DNA of 21,842 nt from Aplysia californica (GCF_000002075.1 NW_004797926.1:217500-239341); one strand, 5' to 3'. Shown: positions 1 through 8,335, counted from the first letter of the stretch. Notes: generated from the letters alone by a model not told the origin. Made by a program: numbers and translations.

Positions 1-625
1 GGAAAGCCTTGAAAATGGCCATAGACGGGATCGACAAACAGTGTGATGCATCCAACTCGGTCGCTATCTTCACTGACAGTCAATCGCTATACATGGCACC
101 ACCATTCGACCAAATGCGACGACGCATAAAAAATACAACACCTCAACCCACGATTCAATGGATCCCTGGTCACTGCGAGATCCTCGGTAACGATCTCGCT
201 GACAGTAATGCCAAACTGGCTACAGCGCTGCCGGGTCCAGGCCGCCAAATTGCGTATGAAAGTGCGTGCACCCAGATAAAACTCATCACAAAAGACCCTC
301 CGATATTCCACACGCGGACAAACGAAATATACAGGAAAATTTCCTTAAAACGGGAGGCTCAAATTAAGTCCTGCAGCGACCAGTCACTACTGGCAAAAAT
401 CAGGGCCTGTCACTTCTCTGGGCTGCGGGCCGACAAACATCGGACCCAATCTGTCCATAATGCAGCGAGGAACCCCAAGACTTGGAGCACTGGCTGCAGA
501 GTTGCCCCGCCGCGGAGGTGTGGCGGTGTCATCTCTTTGGGGAGGATTCAGGGAGGTTTGATTGTCTCACCCGCTACCAAAGAGAGGCGGTGGCCCTGGC
601 GAAGAGCAAGTTCTTCGGAGGTCCA
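1..625 (+). mobile_element. LINE 3' fragment: RNase H and C-terminal zinc-knuckle region
   Basis: This is the 3' coding end of a non-LTR retrotransposon that carries an RNase H domain (I/Jockey-like group, clade not resolved). The reading frame open from position 9 shows IFTDSQS (an RNase H aspartate block) near residue 20 and IQWIPGHCEILGNDLAD near residue 50, the usual last catalytic block of LINE RNase H. After about position 440 the homology moves to another frame, where CP-stop-CSEEPQDLEHWLQSCP gives the CxxC...H...C zinc-knuckle found at the end of these proteins. So there is at least one frameshift and one stop, and the copy is dead. The reverse transcriptase part would lie to the left, outside the window. 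The copy runs into CA and CAA repeats, which may be its tail. It is a different family from the LINE at 2450-5640. Confidence 0.85.
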
Positions 626-652
626 AACATTTCGAACGGATAGGGTACCACG

Positions 653-660
653 CACGCACG

Positions 661-715
<55 letters not shown>

Positions 716-731
716 CAACAACAACAACAAA
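653..731. repeat. (CA)n followed by (CAA)n microsatellite
   Basis: A CACG/CATA lead-in is followed by about 25 uninterrupted CA units (roughly 663-713) and then about six CAA units to 731. It directly follows the LINE 3' end and could have grown from that element's simple-repeat tail. Open frames through it (poly His-Thr, or Cys-Val on the other strand) are artefacts. Confidence 0.95.
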
Positions 732-834
732 ACTGTATTTACTACGTGTCTGTGTTTGGTTTGGGGGAAGGGGGGGAAATGAGTAACATTATATCCAGGT
801 TCAATTTCTTACATCCGTGTTCAACTCTTTTTTT

Positions 835-1440
835 GGCTGCAATTCGTCAAATAGAAACTTATCCGGTGGAGCTGCTCTATTGAGAATCACCTGAAAATGT
901 TCTACCCATCGATCTTTCTTATCTTTTTATGTTGTTGCCATGGCACTATCTTTCTTTTCTAATTAGATCTAGTCCTCCGATGAGTTTCCAAAATCACCAG
1001 TATGTCTTTTTGAAATTTCATACAATTCTCTCATGACCTTTGTTTGCTTCTTTATGAGCGTCAAGAGCTTGTTTTTTACTTTACGTTCTTGAGGGGGGGG
1101 GGGGGGGGGGGGTGTCCTTCTTCTGGGCTTCCAAATTATTTGTAGCAGCTTGCAGCATTTCAATTTTGATTCCTTTCTTTCTCTTACAGCTTCCCATGTT
1201 TCTTCTTGAACAGATTTTTCAGATGATTTTGCTCCATGTCCAAGAACTTCCTCTGTAGTGGTGACACATGCTTCTATTTATAGCTTTCCATAGATATCCA
1301 CAGGCAGAATCCCTGTCGTCATAAACCGATAGAAAACATTCATATTTGTAAAACGTTTATATTCTAAATTCTGTAGCAACATCTGGCTCTCTTAGTTTAA
1401 AAAAATCGAAACGCCGTAGAGTGACTGCCTTTAGCGGCTT
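835..1440 (-). mobile_element. RTE-type LINE fragment (endonuclease-to-RT linker region), minus strand
   Basis: On the minus strand this stretch encodes, across shifted frames, a series of peptides typical of the region between the endonuclease and reverse transcriptase of RTE-like LINEs. In order they are KLREPDVATEF (about 1366-1399), EEVLGHGAKSSEKSV followed by ETWEAVRERKESKLK (about 1165-1250), RELYEISKRHTGDFG (about 985-1035) and DRWVEHFQVILNRAAPP (about 865-915). The order and spacing match the family pattern as I know it. There are several stops and frame changes. A run of 20 G (C on the coding strand) at 1093-1112 interrupts it. No catalytic reverse transcriptase block is present, so this is a truncated fossil. 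The clade is recognised by motif memory, not by alignment. Confidence 0.75.
1093..1112. repeat. poly-G tract (20 G)
   Basis: Twenty consecutive G lie inside the minus-strand RTE-like fragment. Homopolymers of 19-21 G or C recur at 16315-16335 and 20460-20478. Confidence 0.97.
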
Positions 1441-1535
1441 TTTCCAGTTACCTTGATATCAATGATGAAATACATGCACGCAAGTTAGCAAATGAAAATA
1501 AATGCATTGTGGACGCAAACACGTTACCTAATACA

Positions 1536-1741
1536 AATAAATCTAAATCCATGCAAACACTGTAGCAAATGCAAACAAAACACATGCAAGCACATTGGCA
1601 ATTACAAACAAAACACATGCAAGCACATTGGCAATTACAAACAAAACACATGCAAGCACATTGGCAATTACAAACAAAACACATGCAAACACGCAACACT
1701 AACAATTGCAAACAAAACTCATACAAACACGTTAACAATTA
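1536..1741. repeat. 33-bp minisatellite
   Basis: Three perfect 33-bp units starting CAAACAAAACACATGCAAGC lie at 1572-1604, 1605-1637 and 1638-1670. Diverged units follow at 1671-1708 and 1709-1741, and a poor one precedes at about 1536-1571. Because 33 is divisible by three, both strands stay open through the array (an 11-residue repeat with the core KQNTCKHIGNY on plus). I see no start context or homology that makes either frame a real gene. Confidence 0.93.
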
Positions 1742-1884
1742 AAAACTATTACTACTACTGCTTTCTGCTGCTACTACTAACGATGATAAAATAATCACTG
1801 TTGTCATTATTATTGAATCATCATCATTATTTTCATTATTATTATTGTTTAAATATTTTTAAAAAAATAACAATGATAATAATT

Positions 1885-2001
1885 TTCTTCTTCTTCTTCT
1901 TCTTCTTCTTCTTCTTCTTCTTCTTCTTCTTCTTCTTCTTCTTCTTCTTCTTCTTCTTCTTCTTCTTCTTCTTCTTCTTCTTCTTCTTCTTCTTCTTCTT
2001 C
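1885..2001. repeat. (TTC)39 microsatellite
   Basis: Thirty-nine uninterrupted TTC units (117 bp) form a pure polypyrimidine strand. The frames reading poly-Phe on plus or poly-Lys on minus are artefacts. Tracts of this kind can form triplex (H-DNA) structures and are often unstable. Confidence 0.98.
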
Positions 2002-2450
2002 AGAACGCCGTTCTGACCAGGGGAGATAAACGAGAAAAAAGCGGAAGGAAACTTACGGAAAGAGGATGTATAGTCCAGCAATTCTAAAATTAATGCTGTC
2101 ATGCTGTGCATGGGAGATCATCGAAGAAAAAAAGCAGAAGAAACGTAATGGAAAGAATTGTATATTCAAAGATGGTGTTTCTTCTTTGATGATGGAATAA
2201 TACATAATTAATTAATGAATTAAACCTGCTTGAGAAACCTCCCCATCCCCACCCAATCTTAAAATTAATATGTAAGAAGCGTCTTTTCTCGCCCTCGACG
2301 TTACGAGGATCTGCATTTGTTGCCCCCGTGCGAGCTGACCCTGAATGTGCCAAAAACCAAAATCAAAACCAAAAACAGAAAAAAAAGTTTGATAAAACAA
2401 CAGTACAGCAACAGATACAGATCATATCATGCTAATGCATGCAGGACTAC
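2002..2450. other. non-coding spacer between (TTC)n and LINE
   Basis: No gene is recognisable here. It contains a 32-bp sequence at 2278-2309 that recurs inside the LINE reverse transcriptase at 2731-2762 (29 of 32 bases identical), and an A-rich stretch at 2349-2400. Confidence 0.6.
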
Positions 2451-3356
2451 TTCTGCATTTCAGACATTTTATGGTTAAAAAAACACATCACCCCTATACT
2501 TAAGAAAGGAAAACCTGCTGAAGAAATGAAAAGCTATCGACCCATATCACTCACCTCATGCATCAGGAAACTAGCAGAGAAGATGGTCAACCACCACCTG
2601 TACTGGCCATGGTGGTTGGAAGCAACCGGTGCCTTGGACAGCAACCAAGCAGGATTTCGTACAGGCCAGCGAACAGATGACCAGTTCTTCAGGCTCAGTC
2701 AGAGAGTTCTTGATGGCTTCCAGGAAAATAAGCGTCTTCTTTCGCCCTTGACGTTACGAGGAACGGCATGTCTTTGTCGATCCCCAGCTAGCATACGACA
2801 GGGTATGGAGAAAAGGCTTATTGTGGAAGATGACACAGACAGGAATCCCCGGGAAACTCTACAAATGGGTGAAGACCCTCCTTACAGACAGGACAATCCA
2901 GACCAGGATGAATAAAGGTGTTTCACCCAAAGCTGTACTGGAGGAGGGCCTACCCCAGGGTTCCTCTCTGAGCTGCACACTTTTTCTTGTTTTCATGAAC
3001 GACCTCCCTGAGATACTGAAATCGAAGAAGGTCCTATATGCCGACAACCTAGCCATCTGGCATTCAAGTAAACAAATTGGCATCAGTGCACGACTTATAA
3101 ATGAGGACCTAGATAGATTTGACAACAACTGCTGCAAGTGGAAACTAAAAGCAAATTGTACCAAGACAATCTACACCGTCTTTATGAAAAGCCACAAAGT
3201 TGCAAAGCAAAATCTCACAATCTCACTTGCAGGAACAATACTCGAAAAAGTTGAAAACCCAACCTATATCGGGATAGAGATTGACAGGCAGTTTTCATGC
3301 AAAAATCATGTCTGGAGCCTGAAGACTAAGGCCAACGAGAGACCTAACCTTCTGAG
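2450..3356 (+). mobile_element. LINE reverse transcriptase, 5' half of an interrupted copy
   Basis: This is the reverse transcriptase of a non-LTR retrotransposon that also carries RNase H (Jockey/I-like). Blocks in order are ITPILKKGK and SYRPISLTS (about 2475-2560), NQAGFRTGQRTDDQ (about 2643), VFVD...AYDRVWRKGLLWK with the first catalytic Asp (about 2768-2830), GLPQGSSLSCTLFL (about 2947), YADN (3037-3048) and the thumb block NPTYIGIEIDRQF (about 3259). The catalytic YADD/FADD box reads YADN, so the second Asp is lost. A frame change lies between about 2730 and 2768, where an extra stretch of about 30 bp has a near-copy at 2278-2309. The 5' end is missing: no endonuclease or gag-like part is seen upstream. 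The copy is inactive and continues at 4086. Confidence 0.9.
3349..3356. repeat. hAT target-site duplication, left copy
   Basis: The 8-bp CTTCTGAG is repeated exactly at 4086-4093 on the other side of the inserted transposon. It fits the nTnnnnAn preference known for Ac-like hAT elements. Confidence 0.85.
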
Positions 3357-4085
3357 TAGAGCTGTGCCCATTCGACTTAACTGTTCTACATTCATGATTT
3401 TTACACTATTCACAGCTATTTGAAGCGTGGTAGAGCCATTCGAATGCAGTGGGATTTTTTTGGTAACAGGTAGAGGATTTTCGTCTTATTTTTCTCAAAC
3501 ATAGAAACATTGGAGAGCATTATATCTAAAATCAATAAGATAAAATACAGAAATACTCTTTATTTGATAGTTACGAGACAGAGTGATAAGAGGAGCCTAC
3601 AAGACTTATTTAAAAAATCCTTTAGAGAATATCTCTCACTATTCAATATTAAATTGTCATACTATGGACAGCTCAAGCAAGGGCACATGACTCTTGAAGC
3701 GCAGCGAATGTTTTTTCCATGAAGTTAGCTGTCGCAATGAGCTCCCCTAACCCTACTTGAAATTCGAAGCGCTATGAACGGTGACGTGATGTCAACACGT
3801 TGCATTGTCTGCGACAACAACACACGTGCGCTCAGTGACTGGCGGAAAATGACGATATAAGAAAAAATAATTTTTAGATCTGGACTTATCACATATAGGA
3901 AAAAACCATTCGACGGCGCTGTGAATAGCTAGCGAATACAGAATAGAGGAGCTTAGATCTGGGTTTATGCTTACCATATAATATAAGAAAAAAACATTCG
4001 ACGGAGGTATTCGAATGTCATGAATAGTGAGCCCACGCTTCGAAGCTTCGATTACTTTTTGTTTCCTCAAAATCGCACAGCACTA
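3357..4085. mobile_element. non-autonomous hAT-type DNA transposon (729 bp) inserted in the LINE
   Basis: The insertion has imperfect short terminal inverted repeats, TAGAGCTGTGC at the left and TAGTGCTGTGC (reverse complement) at the right, 10 of 11 bases alike. It is flanked by exact 8-bp duplications (CTTCTGAG). Both are hallmarks of the hAT superfamily. Taking out the insert and one duplication rejoins the LINE frame as NLLRRLASTS, which confirms the borders. Inside are subterminal motifs built on TTCGAA/GAAGCG. There is also a diverged internal duplication (about 3873-3928 and 3952-4028), each copy running from TTAGATCTGG through ATTCGACGG to TGAATAG. No hAT transposase or BED zinc finger is present; a 70-codon open frame at 3510-3722 resembles nothing I know. 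It therefore needed a transposase supplied from elsewhere. Confidence 0.88.
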
Positions 4086-5640
4086 CTTCTGAGACGGCTG
4101 GCTAGTACCTCACGGGGATCAGACAAGGATGCGCTTGGACAGCTATATGTTGGCTATGTACGCTCTGCCATTGAATACAACTGAACCCTACAGACAATCT
4201 GCAGCAAACCAACTCACAAGTCGCTTGACAAACTTCAAAATCAAGCTGTACAATTTATCTCAGGAGCTTTGAGATCCACTCCAACTGCAGCTAGCGAAAT
4301 CCACACAAACCTGGAACCGTCGGACCTGCAGAGAGAGGCAGCAGTTGTGAAGATGTGTGAGCGCTACAAGAGACTAGACAGAAACCACACAAACAGAAAG
4401 ATCATTGAACAGAGACGACCAAAAAACAACAACAACCCAAACGAATCCATGGGAGATCAATACTCGATACAGCCACTGATTTAGTAGAAAAACTCCACCT
4501 TCCATATAACAAATACTGAAATACTGAAACCCATTTAGACCAGAACGGCCCCCAAACACCAACATCAAGAACGCCAACATCAAACCTTCCCTCATAAAGG
4601 AGACAGTGAAAAAGGAATGTGGCCCAGCAGTACCGAAGACCACTGCTCTCAAAAGGATTGACTCCTACCCAAGTAATTCCATCCATATTTACACTGATGG
4701 GTCAGCCTTTAAGGGAACAATTAATGTAGGCTTTGGAGTAAGAATAGAGCATCCTGACAAGATGTGTGAAGCACTATTTTTAGCCTGTGGTACATGTTGT
4801 ACAAATTATGAGGTTGAGGCCATCGCCATTGAAGCAGCAATCCTCCACCTGACCAATATTTTCATTATATATCTAGACAAAAATCAAGGACTGTAATCTT
4901 CACAGAGGGAAAATCACTGCTCCAAGCTTTGGAAAACATGAATTTCTAAAGCCCAGCCTGCCTACCTGTGGCTCAAACAATTAACACTTTCATGCAGACC
5001 TATGTCGTCGACCTGACTCTACAGTGGATGCCTGGCCACAGCAACATCCCAGGAATCGACTGAGCAGACACCCTTGCCAACAAGGGAGCATCACAAACAC
5101 AACCACACAACCCAGTATCACAACAGACAGCCAAGAACATCATCAAATGCAACACAAGGAAACAGTGGTTGAATGGATGGGCACTGGGCAAACCTGGAAG
5201 AGCTGTAATTGCACACATGACTGCTCCCAACTAAAAAAATGCAATAAATTCCCCGAGTAGAAGAGACCAAGTCACTCTCTTTCGCCTGCGAACACAACAT
5301 ATCCAATTGAAATCCTACCTAAATAGGATCCGCAAGGATACCACACCCGACTGCCCACTGTGTGACTACCAGGATGAAACAGTATCTCACCATCTCTCTT
5401 CCTGCCGTGCACTTAGCGACCTGCGTAGCACCTTCCTACCTGCCTCCCCAGATATCGGAAATACTTTACACAACAACAAAACACAGCTGATAAAAACCTG
5501 TAAACTCCTTGCCCTATCGACATGCCGAAGGGCTAGAACCCAGATGGCCGCTGGATCGGAAAAGTAAAGTATGGTTAGAAAAACCAAACATGTCAGGCAG
5601 TGGTATGTGATCATTAATACAATTTCTTTATACTAATGAG
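4086..5640 (+). mobile_element. LINE 3' half: RT thumb, RNase H and zinc knuckle
   Basis: This continues the LINE broken at 3356. In order it shows RLASTSRGSDKDALGQLYVGYVRSAIEYN-stop (from 4092), SLDKLQNQAVQFISGALRSTPTAASEI (about 4221-4303), then the RNase H domain with IYTDGSAFKG (4687), NYEVEAIAIEAA (about 4803), FTEGKS (about 4900) and LQWMPGHSNIPGID (about 5020). It ends with the zinc-knuckle CPLC...ETVSHHLSSC (about 5352-5406), and the coding end is at 5567. The second RNase H carboxylate reads Glu where family members usually have Asp (FTDSKS). Several stops and frame changes show it is dead. The end near 5640 is a guess because no poly-A or terminal repeat marks it. Confidence 0.9.
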
Positions 5641-5956
5641 CACTAAGGCAAAAATTATCAAACTGATGCATTTATTAAAGAGGGCATTGACGATTTTACC
5701 GTAGCGCTAATTAATATGCAGTATGTTGGGAGGTCTCAGGAACAGCGAGAATAGGTGGCTGACATTATTTGTATTCTGACATCTTCTCTCAATTTATTTG
5801 TTCGGACTGCCGTCTTCAGAGAGGATACTGCCTAGAACTTGAACACTCGTGTTTGCTTCAGCGGGACCCGTAGCTGTAGATGTCATGCGTCTTCGGACAG
5901 ATTTGAGAATACTCTATCGAAATCGGGAGTTGCATGCATGTGTCCTGCTTAATAAC
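5641..5956. other. unassigned spacer
   Basis: It may include the LINE 3' untranslated region. I looked for further SLC17-like exons on the minus strand, since the next exon of that gene would lie this way, and saw none. Confidence 0.5.
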
Positions 5957-6084
5957 CTTGGTCTGTTTGTCTCCCCTGTGGCTGACGATGTAGTCTCGCT
6001 CTGCCTGTGAGATGTTCGGGTGATCTTCTGAGGAGTCGGACACGAACACAAACCTCACAAACACCCAGATGAACGCTGCACTTC
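5957..6084 (-). CDS. single internal exon of an SLC17-like (sialin/vesicular glutamate transporter) protein, partial
   Basis: The minus strand encodes about 42 residues beginning GSAAFIWVFVRFVFVSD and continuing SSEDHPNISQAERDYIVSH. In the SLC17 family (organic-anion and phosphate co-transporters of the major facilitator superfamily) a membrane helix is followed by the cytosolic motif S/D-x-P-x-x-H-x-x-I-S-x-x-E-x-x-Y-I, and human SLC17A5 has GTIGIFWFLLW...SDTPQKHKRISHYEKEYI at this place. A splice acceptor (CCCCTACTCAG) precedes the exon, which starts in phase 1 within a Gly codon. A GT donor follows ACCAAG at 5957, the point where the family continues with V-P-W. No neighbouring exon is visible: the LINE lies on the downstream side, and unassigned DNA, a transposon and an assembly gap on the upstream side. 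It may be part of a live gene with long introns or a stranded duplicated exon. Confidence 0.65.
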
Positions 6085-6300
6085 CTGAGTAGGGGAACTA
6101 TTGCTAGAATTAGTTAATAGCTTAGAAAAACTACGTTTAAACTAATGTTTTATTTGATATATCATTAGTTAATTCTGGTAGCGCTGACCTTTTCGTCACT
6201 ATTTGGAAGAAAGAAAACACTCTTCAGCCCTCAAAATGTAAACGAAGGTAACAATCTATATTCCTAATCAGAAAACAAATATTACTCCATCAAGATTTTT
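6085..6300. other. unassigned spacer, likely intronic to the SLC17-like exon
   Basis: Nothing coding is visible. The copies AGAATTAGTTAAT (6108-6120) and ATTAGTTAATTCT (about 6164-6176) form an imperfect AT-rich inverted pair of unknown meaning. Confidence 0.4.
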
Positions 6301-6309
6301 TTTTTTTAA

Positions 6310-6430
6310 TTGCTTTTAGTCGCTGGCCAGCAGAAGTGCTGTGCAAAGTATCGAGGGTATTGGTAAATCAATAAATGAGCAAGAATTTTTTTAACGTGAA
6401 AAGACGAACGTGAACAAGTTATAAGAAATA
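6310..6430. repeat. paralogous copy of the pre-insertion site of the 6756-9022 element
   Basis: The part 6310-6372 resembles the left flank of the large element (about 6690-6755; roughly 65-75 percent by eye, sharing GGTAAAT and GTCG.TGG..GCAG). The part 6370-6425 resembles its right flank (9031-9090, sharing GAGC..GAATTT, TTAACGTG, AGACGAA and GTGAACAAGTTA). The sequence therefore runs unbroken across what is now the insertion point, as expected of an old local duplication made before the element landed. Confidence 0.6.
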
Positions 6431-6746
6431 TGGCCCAGTAGACATGAGGGAGCTTTTCCATGTTCTCATTGTGGCATTCAGCCAGTCGTGGGATGAAATT
6501 TACAATCTTATTACGCTGAAATGTTGGGGCGCAGTGGTGTCGCTGCATCAAAACGAGCAATTTGTGGGCGAGTTATTGTAAATTATTATTTTTGTAATCC
6601 TGTGCATGCATCCAAATTGCCGTTTTTTATACAATGCCCAAATAGAGAAAAGTATTTATATCTGTATCAAGTTTTTCTACTCCAAAATTATTTTGTTTCG
6701 TCGGTGGTCTGCAGGTGTGCCAAACACAATTTTGTGAGCATAGGTA

Positions 6747-6755
6747 AATTAATTA
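6747..6755. repeat. candidate 9-bp target duplication AATTAATTA, left
   Basis: It is identical to 9023-9031 on the far side of the element. The sequence is AT-rich and partly self-complementary, so its exact limits are uncertain. Confidence 0.55.
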
Positions 6756-6837
6756 GGAAGTGTCTACGTACTCCCCGATTGGGGTTTACGTGGTCATGGT
6801 GTCTAGGTGGACCCCAAAAATGTTGGATTGTGATTGG

Positions 6838-7399
6838 NNNNNNNNNNNNNNNNNNNNNNNNNNNNNNNNNNNNNNNNNNNNNNNNNNNNNNNNNNNNNNN
6901 NNNNNNNNNNNNNNNNNNNNNNNNNNNNNNNNNNNNNNNNNNNNNNNNNNNNNNNNNNNNNNNNNNNNNNNNNNNNNNNNNNNNNNNNNNNNNNNNNNNN
7001 NNNNNNNNNNNNNNNNNNNNNNNNNNNNNNNNNNNNNNNNNNNNNNNNNNNNNNNNNNNNNNNNNNNNNNNNNNNNNNNNNNNNNNNNNNNNNNNNNNNN
7101 NNNNNNNNNNNNNNNNNNNNNNNNNNNNNNNNNNNNNNNNNNNNNNNNNNNNNNNNNNNNNNNNNNNNNNNNNNNNNNNNNNNNNNNNNNNNNNNNNNNN
7201 NNNNNNNNNNNNNNNNNNNNNNNNNNNNNNNNNNNNNNNNNNNNNNNNNNNNNNNNNNNNNNNNNNNNNNNNNNNNNNNNNNNNNNNNNNNNNNNNNNNN
7301 NNNNNNNNNNNNNNNNNNNNNNNNNNNNNNNNNNNNNNNNNNNNNNNNNNNNNNNNNNNNNNNNNNNNNNNNNNNNNNNNNNNNNNNNNNNNNNNNNNN
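6838..7399. other. assembly gap (562 N)
   Basis: All bases are N. The gap begins exactly inside the left terminal inverted repeat, where a foldback structure and a second identical arm 2 kb away would confuse assembly. Its true length is unknown, and open frames crossing it are meaningless. Confidence 1.
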
Positions 7400-7545
7400 C
7401 AATGACCGTCATGTAAACAAACGGGACTGCAAAGGAGTGCCGAAACCGTGCACCGAAAAAGAAGCCATTTGAAACTAGATCTAGTAGACTCGACCAGGCC
7501 TACAGAAGCAAGTAGGCCTACTGTTGATAATTATGATAGTAGACC

Positions 7546-7779
7546 TGTGAATCAAGTTGCATGATAATGATAGGCCTAGTGTGTCTCCGCCAGTTCACAG
7601 GCGAGTAGTCAAGAGTCGCTGTAGGCTTCGGTCATTCACCCACCAGGCCACAACTCGATTTAGATCATCTACTTTCCGAACTGCACACTCTTGGCTGGGT
7701 GCACAACAAAATCTAGATCTAGCCTAGATCTTGATCTAGATTCTACATCTAGATCTAGAATCTAAATACGTTTATTCAT
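7546..7779. repeat. segment shared with 13625-13812 (element interior, part 1)
   Basis: Shared landmarks in order are GAATCAAGTTGCA, GATAGGCCTAG, GTCAAGAGTCGCT, TTCGGTCATTC.CCCACC, CTACTTTCCGAACT, ACACTCTTGGCTGGGTGC and ACGTTTATTCAT. The copies differ mainly by length changes in AGATCT repeats and a few small indels. Confidence 0.85.
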
Positions 7780-7854
7780 CAGGCAAGCGCTATTTGCAAC
7801 GCCGCGTTCTGAATAGCTCCCGTCCTCCTGTGCTATTTGAAACGCCAGTACTAT

Positions 7855-8110
7855 ATCTAGATCTAGAATCTAGATGTAGTAGCCATCGTTTCTACATGAT
7901 AATATTGTAGTTCTGTCTGAATTGTGGAAGCTTTCCAGGTTTTTTGATAAACCTCCTAGGATTTGACTCCTTCTTTTTATGACGTTGTCTTATTCCGATC
8001 AACATGGGTAGATCTAGATCTAGAACAATCTAGATCTAGAATCTAGATCTAGATCTAGATTAGATCTAACAATTGTTTCTGACATTGTTTGCACAAAAGT
8101 AGATCTAGAC
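7855..8110. repeat. (AGATCT)n hexamer clusters
   Basis: Runs of the self-complementary hexamer AGATCT occur at about 7855-7878, 8009-8075 and 8099-8110, with smaller runs at 7709-7768. Because each unit is its own reverse complement, any two runs can pair with each other. The same hexamer recurs at 7476, 10083-10113, 13603-13612, 13676-13690, 13735-13745, 13788-13801, 13856-13867 and 14240. Confidence 0.9.
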
Positions 8111-8176
8111 GTCTAATTGTTCATCTCTCATAATCATAATCATTTGAGTTAGAGTTTGAGCAAGTTTAAGTCGAAA

Positions 8177-8295
8177 GACGCTTGGATAACAATAACAAGA
8201 CGGTGCAACTCGAACTTTAAGTTAGGCCTAGAGAACGTATACAAACTGTCTACTGTCTACGTTCTCTAAGTCTAATGTTCAGTGCTTCCAAGCGT
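8177..8295. repeat. imperfect foldback inside the nested element
   Basis: GACGCTTGGA (8177) pairs with TCCAAGCGTG (8286). Inside that, AGAGAACGTA pairs with TACGTTCTCT around a loop of about 20 bases, with further partial pairing (GAAC...TTA) between. This is a foldback of about 120 bp whose right arm runs into a tRNA-like B-box segment. Confidence 0.6.
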
Positions 8296-8335
8296 GGCAT
8301 CGAATCCCGGTCCAGGAAGGTTTTTTTTTTCCTTC
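8286..8335 (+). repeat. tRNA-SINE 3' arm (B box and T-rich tail), plus strand
   Basis: AAGCGTGGCATCGAATCCCGGTCC, quoted here as AAGCGTGGCATC then GAATCCCGGTCC, contains a B-box-like T-loop and is followed by ten T. Nearly the same segment occurs on the minus strand at about 8613-8650, so the two form an inverted pair. No A box is visible upstream. Confidence 0.55.

Noticed and set aside
548-786. Open frames with poly His-Thr or Cys-Val through the (CA)n tract, also 9053-9452
   Set aside because: Dinucleotide repeats are open in several frames; no homology outside the repeat supports a protein.
1572-1741. CRISPR-like array
   Set aside because: The 33-bp units abut directly with no spacers, the genome is eukaryotic, and no cas-like gene is present.
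1801-2111. Poly-Phe and poly-Lys open frames
   Set aside because: They are produced by the (TTC)39 tract alone.
3510-3722. 70-codon open frame inside the hAT element as a possible transposase part
   Set aside because: No hAT transposase motif (DDE region, BED finger, dimerisation block) can be seen; AT-rich chance frame.
1-5640. LTR retroelement or retrovirus-like copy
   Set aside because: The reverse transcriptase and RNase H blocks are of the non-LTR type, and no LTRs, protease, integrase or envelope-like region were seen anywhere in the window.
6306-6560. 84-codon minus-strand frame as another SLC17 exon
   Set aside because: The peptide lacks transporter-like helices or family motifs and overlaps the duplicated empty-site sequence.
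6521-7472. Long open frames across 6521-7472 on both strands
   Set aside because: They consist of N bases and only appear open because the gap has no defined stops.
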